Under the pieces are notes generated by a model. That model ran no database searches and was not told the DNA's origin. It saw only the letters and a list, made by a program, of their open reading frames with translations. A stretch of DNA of 64,000 nucleotides from Bog-756 sp963718405 (GTDB lineage Bacteria > Actinomycetota > Acidimicrobiia > Acidimicrobiales > RAAP-2): contig CAVQYZ010000002.1 in the NCBI GenBank assembly GCA_963718405.1, positions 124,001-188,000 on the forward strand, given 5' to 3'. Below are positions 33,894 through 42,261 of this stretch, in pieces. The position numbers were made by a program, and so were the translations under genes. How positions within the stretch are numbered: the first letter of the stretch is position 1; each line of letters opens with the position of its first letter.

Positions 33894-34870
33894 GCGGTCG
33901 GGTGGTGGTGCTCGGAGGTAGTGGGTTCCTGGGCTCGCACCTCTGCGACCACCTGGTGGAGCGGGGCGACGAGGTGGTGTGCGTGGACGACCTCTCCACC
34001 GGCCGGCCCTCCAATGTGGCCCAGCTGGACGGCCACCCCCGGTTCACGCTGGTGGAGGCGGACATCTCGGTGTCGATCCCGGTGGACGGCCCGGTGACCG
34101 GCGTCTTCAACCTGGCCAGCCCGGCGTCCCCGCCCGACTATCTGGCCCTTCCGCTCCAGACCCTGGCCGTGGGCAGCGAGGGCACCCGGCACGGCCTGGA
34201 GTTGGCCCATCGACACGGGGCCCGGTTCCTCATGGCATCGACCAGCGAGGTCTACGGCGATCCTGCTGTCCATCCCCAGCCCGAGGAGTACTGGGGGAAT
34301 GTGAACCCGGTGGGACCCCGCAGTGTCTACGACGAAGCCAAGCGATTCTCCGAGGCCCTGTGCATGGCCCATCACCGGGCCCTGGGCACCGACGTCGGCA
34401 TCGCCCGGATCTTCAACACCTACGGCCCCCGCCTGCGGCCCGGCGACGGACGGGTGGTCTCGAACTTCCTCCTGCAGGCCATGCGAGGCGAGCCGCTCAC
34501 GGTGTACGGCGACGGGAGCCAGACCAGGAGCCTCTGTTACGTGGCCGACGAGGTGGCCGGACTGGTGGCGCTGTTCGACTCCGATCTCACCGGTCCGGTC
34601 AACGTGGGCAACCCCGACGAGTACACCGTTCTCCAACTGGCCCACACGGTGGTGGAGCTGCTCGAGTCGACCTCGACCATCGACTATCGTCCGCTGCCGG
34701 TCGACGACCCCACGCTGCGCCAGCCGGACATCTCCAAAGCACGGGCCGCCCTGGGGTGGGAGCCGACCACCTCGCTGCGGGACGGCCTGCTGCTCACCGC
34801 GGCGTACCTGGCCGAAGACGCCGGCATCAAGCCACCCCAGACCGACCGGTCCCCGGGGGGCAAACCATGA
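33890..34870 (+). CDS. UDP-glucuronate decarboxylase (UDP-xylose synthase) type SDR
   Basis: 326 residues. VVLGGSGFLGSHLCDHLVERG binds NAD; the diagnostic stretch is MASTSEVYGDPAVHPQPEEY, WGNVNPVGPRSVYDEAKRF, with catalytic Tyr and Lys in YDEAKR, and ARIFNTYGPRLRPGDGRVVSNF. This matches UDP-xylose synthases closely. It converts UDP-glucuronate to UDP-xylose and takes its substrate from the preceding dehydrogenase. Its start ATG overlaps the previous TGA (ATGA). Confidence 0.92.
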   Translation: MSGRVVVLGGSGFLGSHLCDHLVERGDEVVCVDDLSTGRPSNVAQLDGHPRFTLVEADISVSIPVDGPVTGVFNLASPASPPDYLALPLQTLAVGSEGTRHGLELAHRHGARFLMASTSEVYGDPAVHPQPEEYWGNVNPVGPRSVYDEAKRFSEALCMAHHRALGTDVGIARIFNTYGPRLRPGDGRVVSNFLLQAMRGEPLTVYGDGSQTRSLCYVADEVAGLVALFDSDLTGPVNVGNPDEYTVLQLAHTVVELLESTSTIDYRPLPVDDPTLRQPDISKARAALGWEPTTSLRDGLLLTAAYLAEDAGIKPPQTDRSPGGKP

Positions 34871-34915
34871 AGACCAGTGATGCCACCCCGAACGGGGAGC
34901 GAGGAGACCGATTCC

Positions 34916-35668
34916 ATGGCTGACGCCCGGGAGGACCAGGGACCAGGCGGGGAGGCCTCCCCTCATATCGAGCACACCTTGTTGTCGGTGATCGTGCCGG
35001 TGTTCAACGAGCGCTCGACGGTGGCCGAAGTCATCCGCCGGATCAGAGCGGTCGAGCTTCCATTGGACATCGAGGTCATCGTGGTCGACGACGGCTCCTC
35101 CGACGGCACCGACAAGGTGCTGGCGGCCATGGGTGATTCCACCGTCCGGATCATCAGCCACGCCCGGAACCAGGGCAAAGGCGCCGCCGTGCGCACCGGC
35201 CTGGCTGCCGTCCGCGGCGACCTGGTGCTCATCCAGGACGCCGACCTGGAGTACGACCCCGCTGACTGGCCCAAGCTCATGCAGCCCATCCTGCGGGGCA
35301 AGGCCCACGTGGTCTACGGGAGTCGCTTCACCGGCGAACGCAAGAACATGATGCCGCTGCACTGGATGGGGAACCGGTTCCTCTCCCTGGTGACCAACCT
35401 GCTCTACTCCTCCACCCTCTCCGACATGGAGACCTGCTACAAGCTGTTCGACGCCCGGGCTCTCGAAGGCATCACCGTCCAGTCGGACAAGTTCGACTTC
35501 GAGCCGGAGATCACGGCCAAGGTGCTGCGCCGCGGCTACCGGATCTACGAGGTGCCGATCTCCTACGCCGGACGCGAGGCCGACGAGGGAAAGAAGATCA
35601 CCTGGAGGGACGGGTTCGGGGCCTTGAAGGCCCTGATCAAGTTCCGGTTCAGCCGGCTCGACCAGTGA
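34916..35668 (+). CDS. GT2 glycosyltransferase, polyprenyl-phosphate sugar transferase type
   Basis: 250 residues from the ATG at 34916, chosen because GAGGAG lies nine bases upstream; an earlier in-frame start would add 13 residues. The GT-A fold is clear: LSVIVPVFNERSTVAEVI, DIEVIVVDDGSSDGTDK, ARNQGKGAAVRTGLAAVRGD, LIQDADLEYDPADW (the DAD metal motif), then YKLFDARALEGI and FEPEITAKVLRRGYRIYEVP. This is the DPM1-like group that moves a sugar onto a polyprenyl phosphate at the membrane. No membrane helices of its own. Confidence 0.9.
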   Translation: MADAREDQGPGGEASPHIEHTLLSVIVPVFNERSTVAEVIRRIRAVELPLDIEVIVVDDGSSDGTDKVLAAMGDSTVRIISHARNQGKGAAVRTGLAAVRGDLVLIQDADLEYDPADWPKLMQPILRGKAHVVYGSRFTGERKNMMPLHWMGNRFLSLVTNLLYSSTLSDMETCYKLFDARALEGITVQSDKFDFEPEITAKVLRRGYRIYEVPISYAGREADEGKKITWRDGFGALKALIKFRFSRLDQ

Positions 35669-35790
35669 GGCGGCGCGCCGAGGGGCGCGAGGACCGTGGC
35701 GCCGGGCTGGAGCCGGACGGGAGCCCCGGGTGAACCCCGACCGGGGGACGGGGGACCGGGATCGAGCGGTGACGGGTCCCGGCGCCCGGC

Positions 35791-36718
35791 GTGCCGACGT
35801 CCCCGGTGTCCCGACCGGCGCCCACGGTGTTCCCGACCGGTGTCCGGGGGGTCTCCGTGGTGATCGTGAACTACGAGGCGGGGCCGGCCCTGGTCCGGTG
35901 CGTGGAGGGCCTTCGGGCCGAGGGCCCGGCCGAGCTGGTGGTGGTGGACAACGGATCGGCCGACGGCTCGGTCGATGCCGTGCGCCGGCGGTTCCCGGAC
36001 GTGACGGTGTTGGCTCCGGGGGCCAACCTGGGATACGGGGCGGCGGTCAACCGCGGCGTGGCCGCCACCACGGCACCCTCGGTGCTGGTGGGCAACTCCG
36101 ATCTCGAGGTACCTCCGGGAGCCCTGGCGGCCCTGGTGGCCGCCCTCGACCGGGAGCCCCGGTGCGCCCTGGTCGGGCCTCTGATCCGCAAGCCCGGAGG
36201 TGAGCGCTATCCGTCGGCCCGCCAGTTCCCCTCGTTGACCGATGCGGCCGGCCATGCCCTGCTGGGGATCTTCGCCCCCGACAACCGGTTCACCCGCTCC
36301 TATCAGCGGGCGGAGCTCGAAGGATCCCGGGCCGGCGCCTGCCGGCGGAGATGGATCCGGCACCGAGCTGGTCGACTGGGTGTCAGGAGCGTGCTTTGTG
36401 GTCCGGCGGGAGGCGTTCGAGCAGGTAGGGGGATTCGACGAGGCGTACTTCATGTACCTGGAGGACGTGGACCTGTGCTGGCGGCTGGGCCAGGCCGGGT
36501 GGCAGGTGCGGTACGCCCCGGCCGCCGAAGTGACCCATCTCCAGGGAATCTCCACCGACCGCCATCCCTTCAGGATGATCGTCGAGCACCACCGGTCCCT
36601 CCTGCGCTTCGCCTCCCGCTCCTCCCGGGGCTGGCGTCGCCTGGCGCTGCCCCTCATCGCCGTGGGCATCGGGATCAGGGCCCTGTTGGCCTGCGTGGCT
36701 CAGGTCACCCGCCGGTAG
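35791..36718 (+). CDS. GT2 glycosyltransferase, rhamnosyltransferase-like; one frameshift
   Basis: About 308 residues after repair. The front reads VSVVIVNYEAGPALVRCVEG, LVVVDNGSADGSVDAVRRRF, PGANLGYGAAVNRG, VGNSDLEVPPGAL; the back, in the next frame, reads DWVSGACFVVRREAFEQVGG, FDEAYFMYLEDVDLCWRLG. Together these are the WbbL-type rhamnosyltransferase layout. The break is at about 36340, where removal of one T in gccggcgcctgccggc joins AGA to GGDGSGTELVDW. Start uncertain; GTG at 35791 is the longest plausible. A hydrophobic C-terminal segment (LALPLIAVGIGIRALLACV) may sit at the membrane. Confidence 0.85.
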
Positions 36719-36750
36719 GGGCCTGCGGCGTGGGGTCCGATCGTAGGTTG

Positions 36751-36756
36751 TAGGGT
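36751..36756 (+). promoter_or_regulatory. Candidate -10 element
   Basis: TAGGGT, eleven bases before the ATG at 36768; the transcript would have a leader of only about four bases. Confidence 0.35.
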
Positions 36757-36767
36757 GTCGTCCGATC

Positions 36768-37592
36768 ATGGCGAGTACTTCGAAGGGTAAGAGCTCGACG
36801 GGCAGATGGGTCGAGCGCGCCGCCACCACCGGTGGTGGGCGTACCTACCGCGGCCAGATGCCGGTCAACTGGTACGCCAGTCTGGCGGTCATCTGCATCG
36901 TGGGGCTGGCCCTCATCGGGTTCAGCCGGTACCAGCGGACCCATGTGACGACCTCCTCGGCCGGGCCGCCGACCACCACCCAGGTGTGGCATGCGGCCCT
37001 GGGCATCGACATCTGCGGGAAGATGCAGCCCAACCTGCCGGCCAGTACCAACGTGAAGAAGACCGGACTGACAGCCGAGGGGAACGGGGTCCTGACCATC
37101 GCCCCGCTCAACAGCTCGGAGTCCGGTGGCAACGCCACCCTGGGCAAGTTCGTCTCCGGTTACAAGGGCCTCGAACTGTCCTCCTCGACGCTGCAGTACC
37201 CGGGCAAGCCGGCCTACAGCAATGGCACCGTCTGCCCCAAGGGGACGCCCGATGCGGGCAAGGAAGGCGTGGTCATCGTGGACAGCTGGGCCAACTTCGA
37301 GGCCAAGGGCGCCGGCACGGAGACCAGCGGAGACCCCCAGGACCTGTTGTTGGGCAACGGCCAACTGATCACCATGGCCTTCGTGCCGGCCACGGCGACG
37401 GTTCCCAAGCCCCCCGCCACGGTCATCACCAACCTGTTGACTTCGCTCTCCCAGGGCACCACCACAACCACCACCGCCCCGCTGACCTCGACGTCGACCA
37501 CCACGCCGGCGGGTACCACGTCGACCACCACGCCGGCGGGTACCACGTCGACCACCACGGGATCGGTTACCTCCACCACGGTGAAGAGCTAA
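36768..37592 (+). CDS. Membrane-anchored secreted protein with Thr/Ser-rich tail
   Basis: 274 residues. A basic cytoplasmic N-terminus (about 33 residues) precedes one membrane helix (WYASLAVICIVGLALIGFS), then an extracytoplasmic domain of about 170 residues containing VWHAALGIDICGKMQPNLPA and VCPKGTPDAGKEGVVIVDSW (two Cys that may pair), and a Thr-rich tail with STTTPAGTT repeated. I have seen this layout in other actinobacteria beside sugar nucleotidyltransferases, but no function is known. The TAA stop directly touches the next start codon, so the two genes are coupled. Confidence 0.75.
   Translation: MASTSKGKSSTGRWVERAATTGGGRTYRGQMPVNWYASLAVICIVGLALIGFSRYQRTHVTTSSAGPPTTTQVWHAALGIDICGKMQPNLPASTNVKKTGLTAEGNGVLTIAPLNSSESGGNATLGKFVSGYKGLELSSSTLQYPGKPAYSNGTVCPKGTPDAGKEGVVIVDSWANFEAKGAGTETSGDPQDLLLGNGQLITMAFVPATATVPKPPATVITNLLTSLSQGTTTTTTAPLTSTSTTTPAGTTSTTTPAGTTSTTTGSVTSTTVKS
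37494..37561 (+). repeat. 27-bp in-frame repeat in the Thr-rich tail
   Basis: tcgaccaccacgccggcggg-taccacg at 37494-37520 and 37521-37547, with a partial third copy to 37561. Confidence 0.9.
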
Positions 37593-38685
37593 GTGAGGGC
37601 GGTCGTCCTGGTGGGCGGCGTGGGCACGCGCCTGCCGACCGCTCACCGACATCACGCCCAAGCAGATGCTCCCCATCGTGGAGCAGCCCATGATCGAGCG
37701 GGTGGTGGCCCACCTGGCCAGCCATGGCATCGACGAGGCCATCCTGTCGCTCGGGTACCTGCCCAACGCCTTCACCGACGCCTATCCCGAGGGCCTCATC
37801 GGCGGCGTGCGCCTCTCCTACGTGGTCGAGTCCCAGCCCCTCGACACCGCCGGGGCCATCCGGTTCGCCGCCCGCCGGGCCGGGGTGGATGAGACCTTCG
37901 TGGTGGTCAACGGGGACGTGCTCACCGACCTGGACATCACGGGCCTGATCAGCTTCCACCGGGACCGGGGGGCCGAGGCCACCATCAGCCTGACCCCGGT
38001 CGACGATCCCAGCGCCTTCGGCGTGGTGCCCACCGACGACGACGGGCGGGTCACGGCCTTCATCGAGAAGCCCCCCCGGGACGACGCTCCCACCAAGTAC
38101 ATCAACGCCGGCACCTACGTCTTCGAGCCGTCGGTGCTCGACCGGATCGCCGCCGAGGGCCGGGTCTCCATCGAGAGGGAGACCTTCCCCTCCATGGTGG
38201 CCTCCGGGGCCCTGTTCGCCCAGCGCTCGAAGGCCTACTGGTTGGATACCGGCACCCCGGCGTCGTATCTGCGGGCCCACACCGACCTGATCCTGGGGCA
38301 CAGGCCCGGACCTCCGGCTCCCGGGGCGGTCCTCGATCCGGCCATCGGCGACGGGGTGTGGCGGATCGGTGAGGTCGAGGTGACCGGGGCGGTGGTGACC
38401 CGATCGCTCCTGGGGCGGGGATCGTCGATCGCGGCCGGGGCCACCGTGGACGAGTCGGTGATCGGGGCCGGAGCGGTGGTCGAAGAAGGGGCGTCAGTGG
38501 TGGGCTCGGTGCTCCTGCCCGGGGCCCGGGTGGCCTCGACGGCTTCGGTGGAAGGCTCGGTGATCGGGCCGAGGTCCATCATCGGCCAACGGTGCGTCAT
38601 CCACCCCCTCTCGGTGATCGGAGCCGACGCCATCATCGCGTCAGGCACCGTCATCGACGGGGAACGGATCGTTGCGGGAGTCTGA
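37593..38685 (+). CDS. Mannose-1-phosphate guanylyltransferase-type nucleotidyltransferase; one frameshift
   Basis: About 363 residues after repair. It starts at the GTG at 37593, reading RAVVLVGGVGTRL, the signature GGxGTRL loop; then one base too many near 37633-37641 moves the rest (LTDITPKQMLPIVEQPMIER) to another frame. Other motifs: VVNGDVLTDLDI (metal Asp), FGVVPTDDDGRVTAFIEKP, YINAGTYVFEP, YWLDTGTPASYLRAH. The C-terminal 110 residues are a left-handed beta-helix (VIGAGAVVEEGASVVGSVLL). The arrangement matches actinobacterial GDP-mannose pyrophosphorylases (ManB of mycobacteria), making GDP-mannose for glycosylation. Confidence 0.88.
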
Positions 38686-38687
38686 TC

Positions 38688-39653
38688 GTGCGTGCCCTGG
38701 TCACCGGCGGGGCCGGCTTCATCGGTTCGACCCTGGTCGACCGGCTCCTGGCTGAGGGCCACACCGTCGACGTGGTCGACGACCTGTCCACCGGGTCCCT
38801 GGCCAACCTGGCCGATGCCCGGACCTCGGCCGGCCACCAGCTGACCGTCCACCAGATGGACGTGCGCTCCCCGGAGGTGGTGGAGTTGCTGGCCCGCCGC
38901 CGTCCCGAAGTGGTCTTCCACCTGGCGGCCCAGGCCGATGTGCGGGTCTCGGTGGCCGATCCGGTCTTCGACGCCGACGTGAACGTGCTCGGGACCCTGC
39001 GGATTCTCGAGGGGTCCCGGCGGGCCGAAGCCAACCGGGTGGTGTTCGCGGCCAGCGGCGGGACGCTCTACGGCGAGCCCGATGCCTCAGAGCTTCCCCT
39101 CAAGGAGTCGCTGCCCCACCGGCCCCTGTCGCCCTACGGCGTGTCGAAGAAGGCCGCCATCGACTATCTGGTGGCCTACCGGGAGATGCACTCCCTGGAG
39201 TTCTCGGCACTGGCCCTGGCCAACGTCTACGGCCCCCGCCAGGACCCCCATGGTGAGGCCGGCGTGGTGGCCATCTTCGCCGAGCGGCTCCTGCGGGGCG
39301 AGTCGGTGACCATCTTCGGGGACGGGGAGCAGACCCGCGACTTCGTCTACGTCGACGACGTGGTCGATGCCTTCGTGCGGGCAGCCACCAAGGGCGGTGG
39401 CCTGCTCTGCAATATCGGCACCGGCCGGGAGACCTCGGTGAACGAGCTCTACCACGAGATGGCCCGGCAGGCCGGCGTCGAACCAAACATCGAGCACAAG
39501 CCGTTGCGGCAGGGAGAAGTGATGCGCAACACCGTCGACCCCAGCCGGGCGGCCATCCAGCTGGGCTGGGTGCCCTGGACCGAGCTGGGTCCGGGCACGG
39601 CCGCGGTTCTGGCGTCCATCCGGTCCCGCCTGGCCGGCGAGGGCGCACTCTGA
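38688..39653 (+). CDS. NAD-dependent epimerase, UDP-glucose 4-epimerase-like
   Basis: 321 residues from the GTG at 38688, two bases past the previous stop. RALVTGGAGFIGSTLVDRLL binds NAD; VFHLAAQADVRVSVADPVFD, FAASGGTLYGEP, SPYGVSKKAAIDYLVAYREM (Tyr, Lys) and LANVYGPRQDPHGEAGVVAIF follow. This combination is that of short GalE-like epimerases acting on UDP-glucose, UDP-GlcNAc or UDP-glucuronate; the exact sugar cannot be read from motifs. It ends the coupled run with the nucleotidyltransferase. Confidence 0.88.
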   Translation: MRALVTGGAGFIGSTLVDRLLAEGHTVDVVDDLSTGSLANLADARTSAGHQLTVHQMDVRSPEVVELLARRRPEVVFHLAAQADVRVSVADPVFDADVNVLGTLRILEGSRRAEANRVVFAASGGTLYGEPDASELPLKESLPHRPLSPYGVSKKAAIDYLVAYREMHSLEFSALALANVYGPRQDPHGEAGVVAIFAERLLRGESVTIFGDGEQTRDFVYVDDVVDAFVRAATKGGGLLCNIGTGRETSVNELYHEMARQAGVEPNIEHKPLRQGEVMRNTVDPSRAAIQLGWVPWTELGPGTAAVLASIRSRLAGEGAL

Positions 39654-39859
39654 CAGCTGGGCGCGGGGCTGCCACCGGAGCCGCCACCACCGCCGCCACC
39701 GGCATCACCAGGGACGCTGTCGGGGCCCCGGAACGACCGGTGCGCCGGGAAGGGCCAACCGAGGCACTAACCTGGACAAGTCCTGGTGCGCTGAGTTGGC
39801 GGCAGGCCACCCCCCGAGGCACATCCCGGTGCCTACTCCTGTCGCACGAAAGCACCCCC
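39654..39859. other. 206-base gap before the helicase
   Basis: No gene. It begins with a ccaccgccgccacc-type low-complexity stretch and includes cactaacctggac, a possible -10 (TAACCT at 39770-39775) that would give the helicase mRNA an 80-base leader, as is common for cold-induced DEAD-box genes. Confidence 0.35.
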
Positions 39860-41653
39860 ATGCCCCCCTTGCAGCCCACCTTCGCCTCCCTCGGCGTGCC
39901 CTCGGACATCGTCGCCGCCCTCAATCGCAAATCCATCACCGAGCCGTTCCCCATCCAGTCCGCCACCATTCCCGATGCTCTGGCCGGCCGGGACGTGTGC
40001 GGCAAGGCCCCGACCGGATCGGGCAAGACCCTGGCCTTCGGGATCGGCGCCGTGGCCCGTCTGCAGGGCAAGCCGTCCCGCCCCCGTCACCCGAGGGTGT
40101 TGGTGCTGACCCCGACCCGCGAGCTGGCGGCCCAGGTGGCCACGGAGCTGCGGGCCTTGGCCACGCCCCGGAACCTGCGGGTCGACTCGTTCTACGGAGG
40201 CGTGGGCTACGGCCCCCAGTTGAAGGCCCTGTCCCGCGGCGTGGACGTGGCCGTGGCCTGTCCGGGCCGGCTCGGGGACCTCATCGAACGGGGGAGCATT
40301 CGCCTGGACGACGTGGAGATCGTGGTCATCGACGAAGCCGACCGCATGGCCGACATGGGCTTTCTCCCCGACGTGCGCCGGCTGCTCGATCTGACCCCGT
40401 CCAACCGTCAGACGCTGCTGTTTTCGGCGACCCTGGACGGAGATATCGATGTGCTGGTCCGCCGGTATCAGCACGATCCGGCCCGCCACGAGCTCGAAGT
40501 GGATGAGGACGACACCAGTGCGGCGGTGCACCTGTTCTGGAAGGTGCAGTCCGGCGACCGGGTGGCCGTGACCGCCGAGGTGGCGGCGGCCGCCGGCCCG
40601 ACCATCGTCTTCTGCCGGACCAAGCACAGCACCGACCGGATCGCCCGCCAGCTGCAACAGCACGGCGTCCGGGCCGCGGCCATCCACGGCGACCGGAGCC
40701 AGAAGCAGCGGGAGCGGGCGCTCGACTCGTTCATCCGGGGCGCGGTGGATGCCCTGGTGGCCACCGACGTCGCGGCCCGGGGCATCCATGTCGACGGGGT
40801 CAATGCGGTGGTCCACTTCGATCCCCCCACCGACTCCAAGGACTACGTCCACCGGTCGGGACGGACGGCCCGGGCCGGGGCCACCGGCGTGGTGGTCAGT
40901 CTGGTCACCCCGGACAAGGCCGGAGCGGTGAAGCGGATCCAGCGGGATCTCGACATGCCCACGGGACTGACCAGCCCCGACATCGGCGCCGTGACCAAGG
41001 TCATCGGCGAGCCTCCGCGACGCCGGCCCAGTGACCCCCCGGTTGACGAACGGTCTTCGGGTGGCGGGCGGCCCGACCGCGGCCGACCAGGCCGGCCCGA
41101 TCGCAGCGGACGTTCCACCGGACCGTGGAAGGCCAAGCGGCCGGGGTACGGGAACGGATCGTCGGCGCAACGGCTCGTCGGGCAACGGCTCAGCGGGCAA
41201 CGGCTCAGCGGGCAACGGCTCGTCGGGCAACGGGTCAGTCGGGCAGCGGGTCGTCGGGCCGCGACCGGACCGGCGGTTCCGAGTCGGGTCGAGGTCCGGG
41301 CGCCCCCCGGGGTCCCGGGGGTCCCGGGGCCCACAAGAAGAAGCACCGGGCCGCCAGCGGATGGGTCAAGCGGGCTGACCCGGCGGCACCGGGCAAGCCG
41401 GGTAAGCCGGGTAAGCCGGGCAAGCCCGGTAAGCCGGGGCGGCCGGCGAAGCCGGGTGCGGCGCGCCCAAGCGGGCGCACACGGAAAGCCAGGTACTCCA
41501 GGGAAAGCGGGGGCCGGCTCGTCATCCCGACGCAACGGCTCGGCTAACGGGTCCTCCGGGGGCGGGGGACAGGGCGGCCCGTCGCACGGCCAGCGCCGCG
41601 GAGCCCCGGTTGGCTCCAGGAGGAGCTCAGGCGGGTCCGGCCGGGGCCGCTGA
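39860..41653 (+). CDS. DEAD-box RNA helicase with repetitive C-terminal tail (tail probably frameshifted)
   Basis: 597 residues as read. The helicase core (1-390) is complete: Q motif (FASLGVPSDIVAALNRKSIT, then FPIQSATIP), APTGSGKT, PTRELAAQ, VIDEADRM, FSAT, IVFCRTKHSTD, ATDVAARGIHVDGV and HRSGRTARAG. It remodels RNA, most likely in ribosome assembly or decay. The tail is a patchwork: in the annotated frame it gives RLVGQRLSGQRL, while other frames give cleaner NGSSGNGSAG and PGKPGKPGKPG repeats and GAHKKKHRAASGWVKRAD. Two 16-base units in a 15-base array plus a later shift would explain it; they sum to three bases, so the frame is regained. Confidence 0.9.
   Translation: MPPLQPTFASLGVPSDIVAALNRKSITEPFPIQSATIPDALAGRDVCGKAPTGSGKTLAFGIGAVARLQGKPSRPRHPRVLVLTPTRELAAQVATELRALATPRNLRVDSFYGGVGYGPQLKALSRGVDVAVACPGRLGDLIERGSIRLDDVEIVVIDEADRMADMGFLPDVRRLLDLTPSNRQTLLFSATLDGDIDVLVRRYQHDPARHELEVDEDDTSAAVHLFWKVQSGDRVAVTAEVAAAAGPTIVFCRTKHSTDRIARQLQQHGVRAAAIHGDRSQKQRERALDSFIRGAVDALVATDVAARGIHVDGVNAVVHFDPPTDSKDYVHRSGRTARAGATGVVVSLVTPDKAGAVKRIQRDLDMPTGLTSPDIGAVTKVIGEPPRRRPSDPPVDERSSGGGRPDRGRPGRPDRSGRSTGPWKAKRPGYGNGSSAQRLVGQRLSGQRLSGQRLVGQRVSRAAGRRAATGPAVPSRVEVRAPPGVPGVPGPTRRSTGPPADGSSGLTRRHRASRVSRVSRASPVSRGGRRSRVRRAQAGAHGKPGTPGKAGAGSSSRRNGSANGSSGGGGQGGPSHGQRRGAPVGSRRSSGGSGRGR
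41153..41244 (+). repeat. 15-bp tandem array with two 16-bp units, helicase tail
   Basis: Units at 41153-41168 (16), 41169, 41184, 41199, 41214 (15 each) and 41229-41244 (16), around aacggctcgtcgggc. Confidence 0.9.
41390..41450 (+). repeat. 9-bp tandem array, helicase tail
   Basis: aagccgggt and close variants, five copies in a row, encoding GKP repeats in one frame. Confidence 0.85.
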
Positions 41654-41710
41654 CGCCGAGCGTTCCGGCTGCCCGACCGGCGTGCGGGGAACACCCGCTC
41701 GTCGGGGGCG

Positions 41711-41716
41711 TACAGT
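41711..41716 (+). promoter_or_regulatory. Candidate -10 element, leaderless FKBP gene
   Basis: TACAGT, seven bases before the ATG at 41724. Confidence 0.5.
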
Positions 41717-41723
41717 CGGGACC

Positions 41724-42101
41724 ATGGCACCCGACACGAAACCTGTCGTCACCATCCCCGATGGTCCACCTCCTGGCGAGCTGGTCATCGAGGATCTCGA
41801 GATCGGGAGTGGGGCCGAAGCCGTTGTCGGCAACACGGTCGACGTCCACTACGTGGGGGTGTCCTGGTCCACGGGGAAAGAGTTCGACTCATCCTGGGGC
41901 CGCGGCCAGCACTTCTCGTTCCCCCTGGGCGCCGGACATGTCATCGCCGGTTGGGACCAGGGGGTGGCCGGGATGAAGGAGGGCGGCCGTCGCCGGCTCA
42001 CCATTCCGCCGGAGCTGGGCTACGGCCAGCAGGGCGCCGGCGGAGTCATCGGCCCCAACGAGACCCTGGTGTTCGTGGTCGACCTGCACCGGACCAAGTA
42101 G
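41724..42101 (+). CDS. FKBP-type peptidyl-prolyl cis-trans isomerase
   Basis: 125 residues. The FKBP fold is complete: VIEDLEIGSGAEAVVGNTVD, VHYVGVSWSTGKEFDSSWG, FSFPLGAGHVIAGWDQGVAG, MKEGGRRRLTIPPELGYGQQ and NETLVFVVDL. Active-site positions (Tyr in VHYVG, Phe-Asp in EFDSS, Val-Ile-Trp in HVIAGWD, Tyr in LGYG) are kept. It speeds proline isomerisation during folding. There is no signal peptide, so it is cytoplasmic. It has its own -10 element. Confidence 0.95.
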   Translation: MAPDTKPVVTIPDGPPPGELVIEDLEIGSGAEAVVGNTVDVHYVGVSWSTGKEFDSSWGRGQHFSFPLGAGHVIAGWDQGVAGMKEGGRRRLTIPPELGYGQQGAGGVIGPNETLVFVVDLHRTK

Positions 42102-42116
42102 GCCGGAGCTCCTCTA

Positions 42117-42254
42117 CCGGGCCTTTTCATCGGGCCTCTTCACCGGGCCTTCACCGGGCCCTTCCACCGGGCCCCTCCTGCCGGACCGAGGTGCCGGGAA
42201 GTCCACCCGCGCAGCACGAGCTGAGCACCGGCCCAGCACCGGCCCAGCACCGGC
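42117..42254. repeat. Repeat-filled gap between FKBP gene and cofE
   Basis: Two arrays: an irregular ttcaccgggcc repeat (about 42117-42180, roughly five copies) and three copies of cagcaccggcc at 42222-42254, ending eight bases from the cofE stop. No gene. Confidence 0.8.
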
Positions 42255-42261
42255 CGACGAC

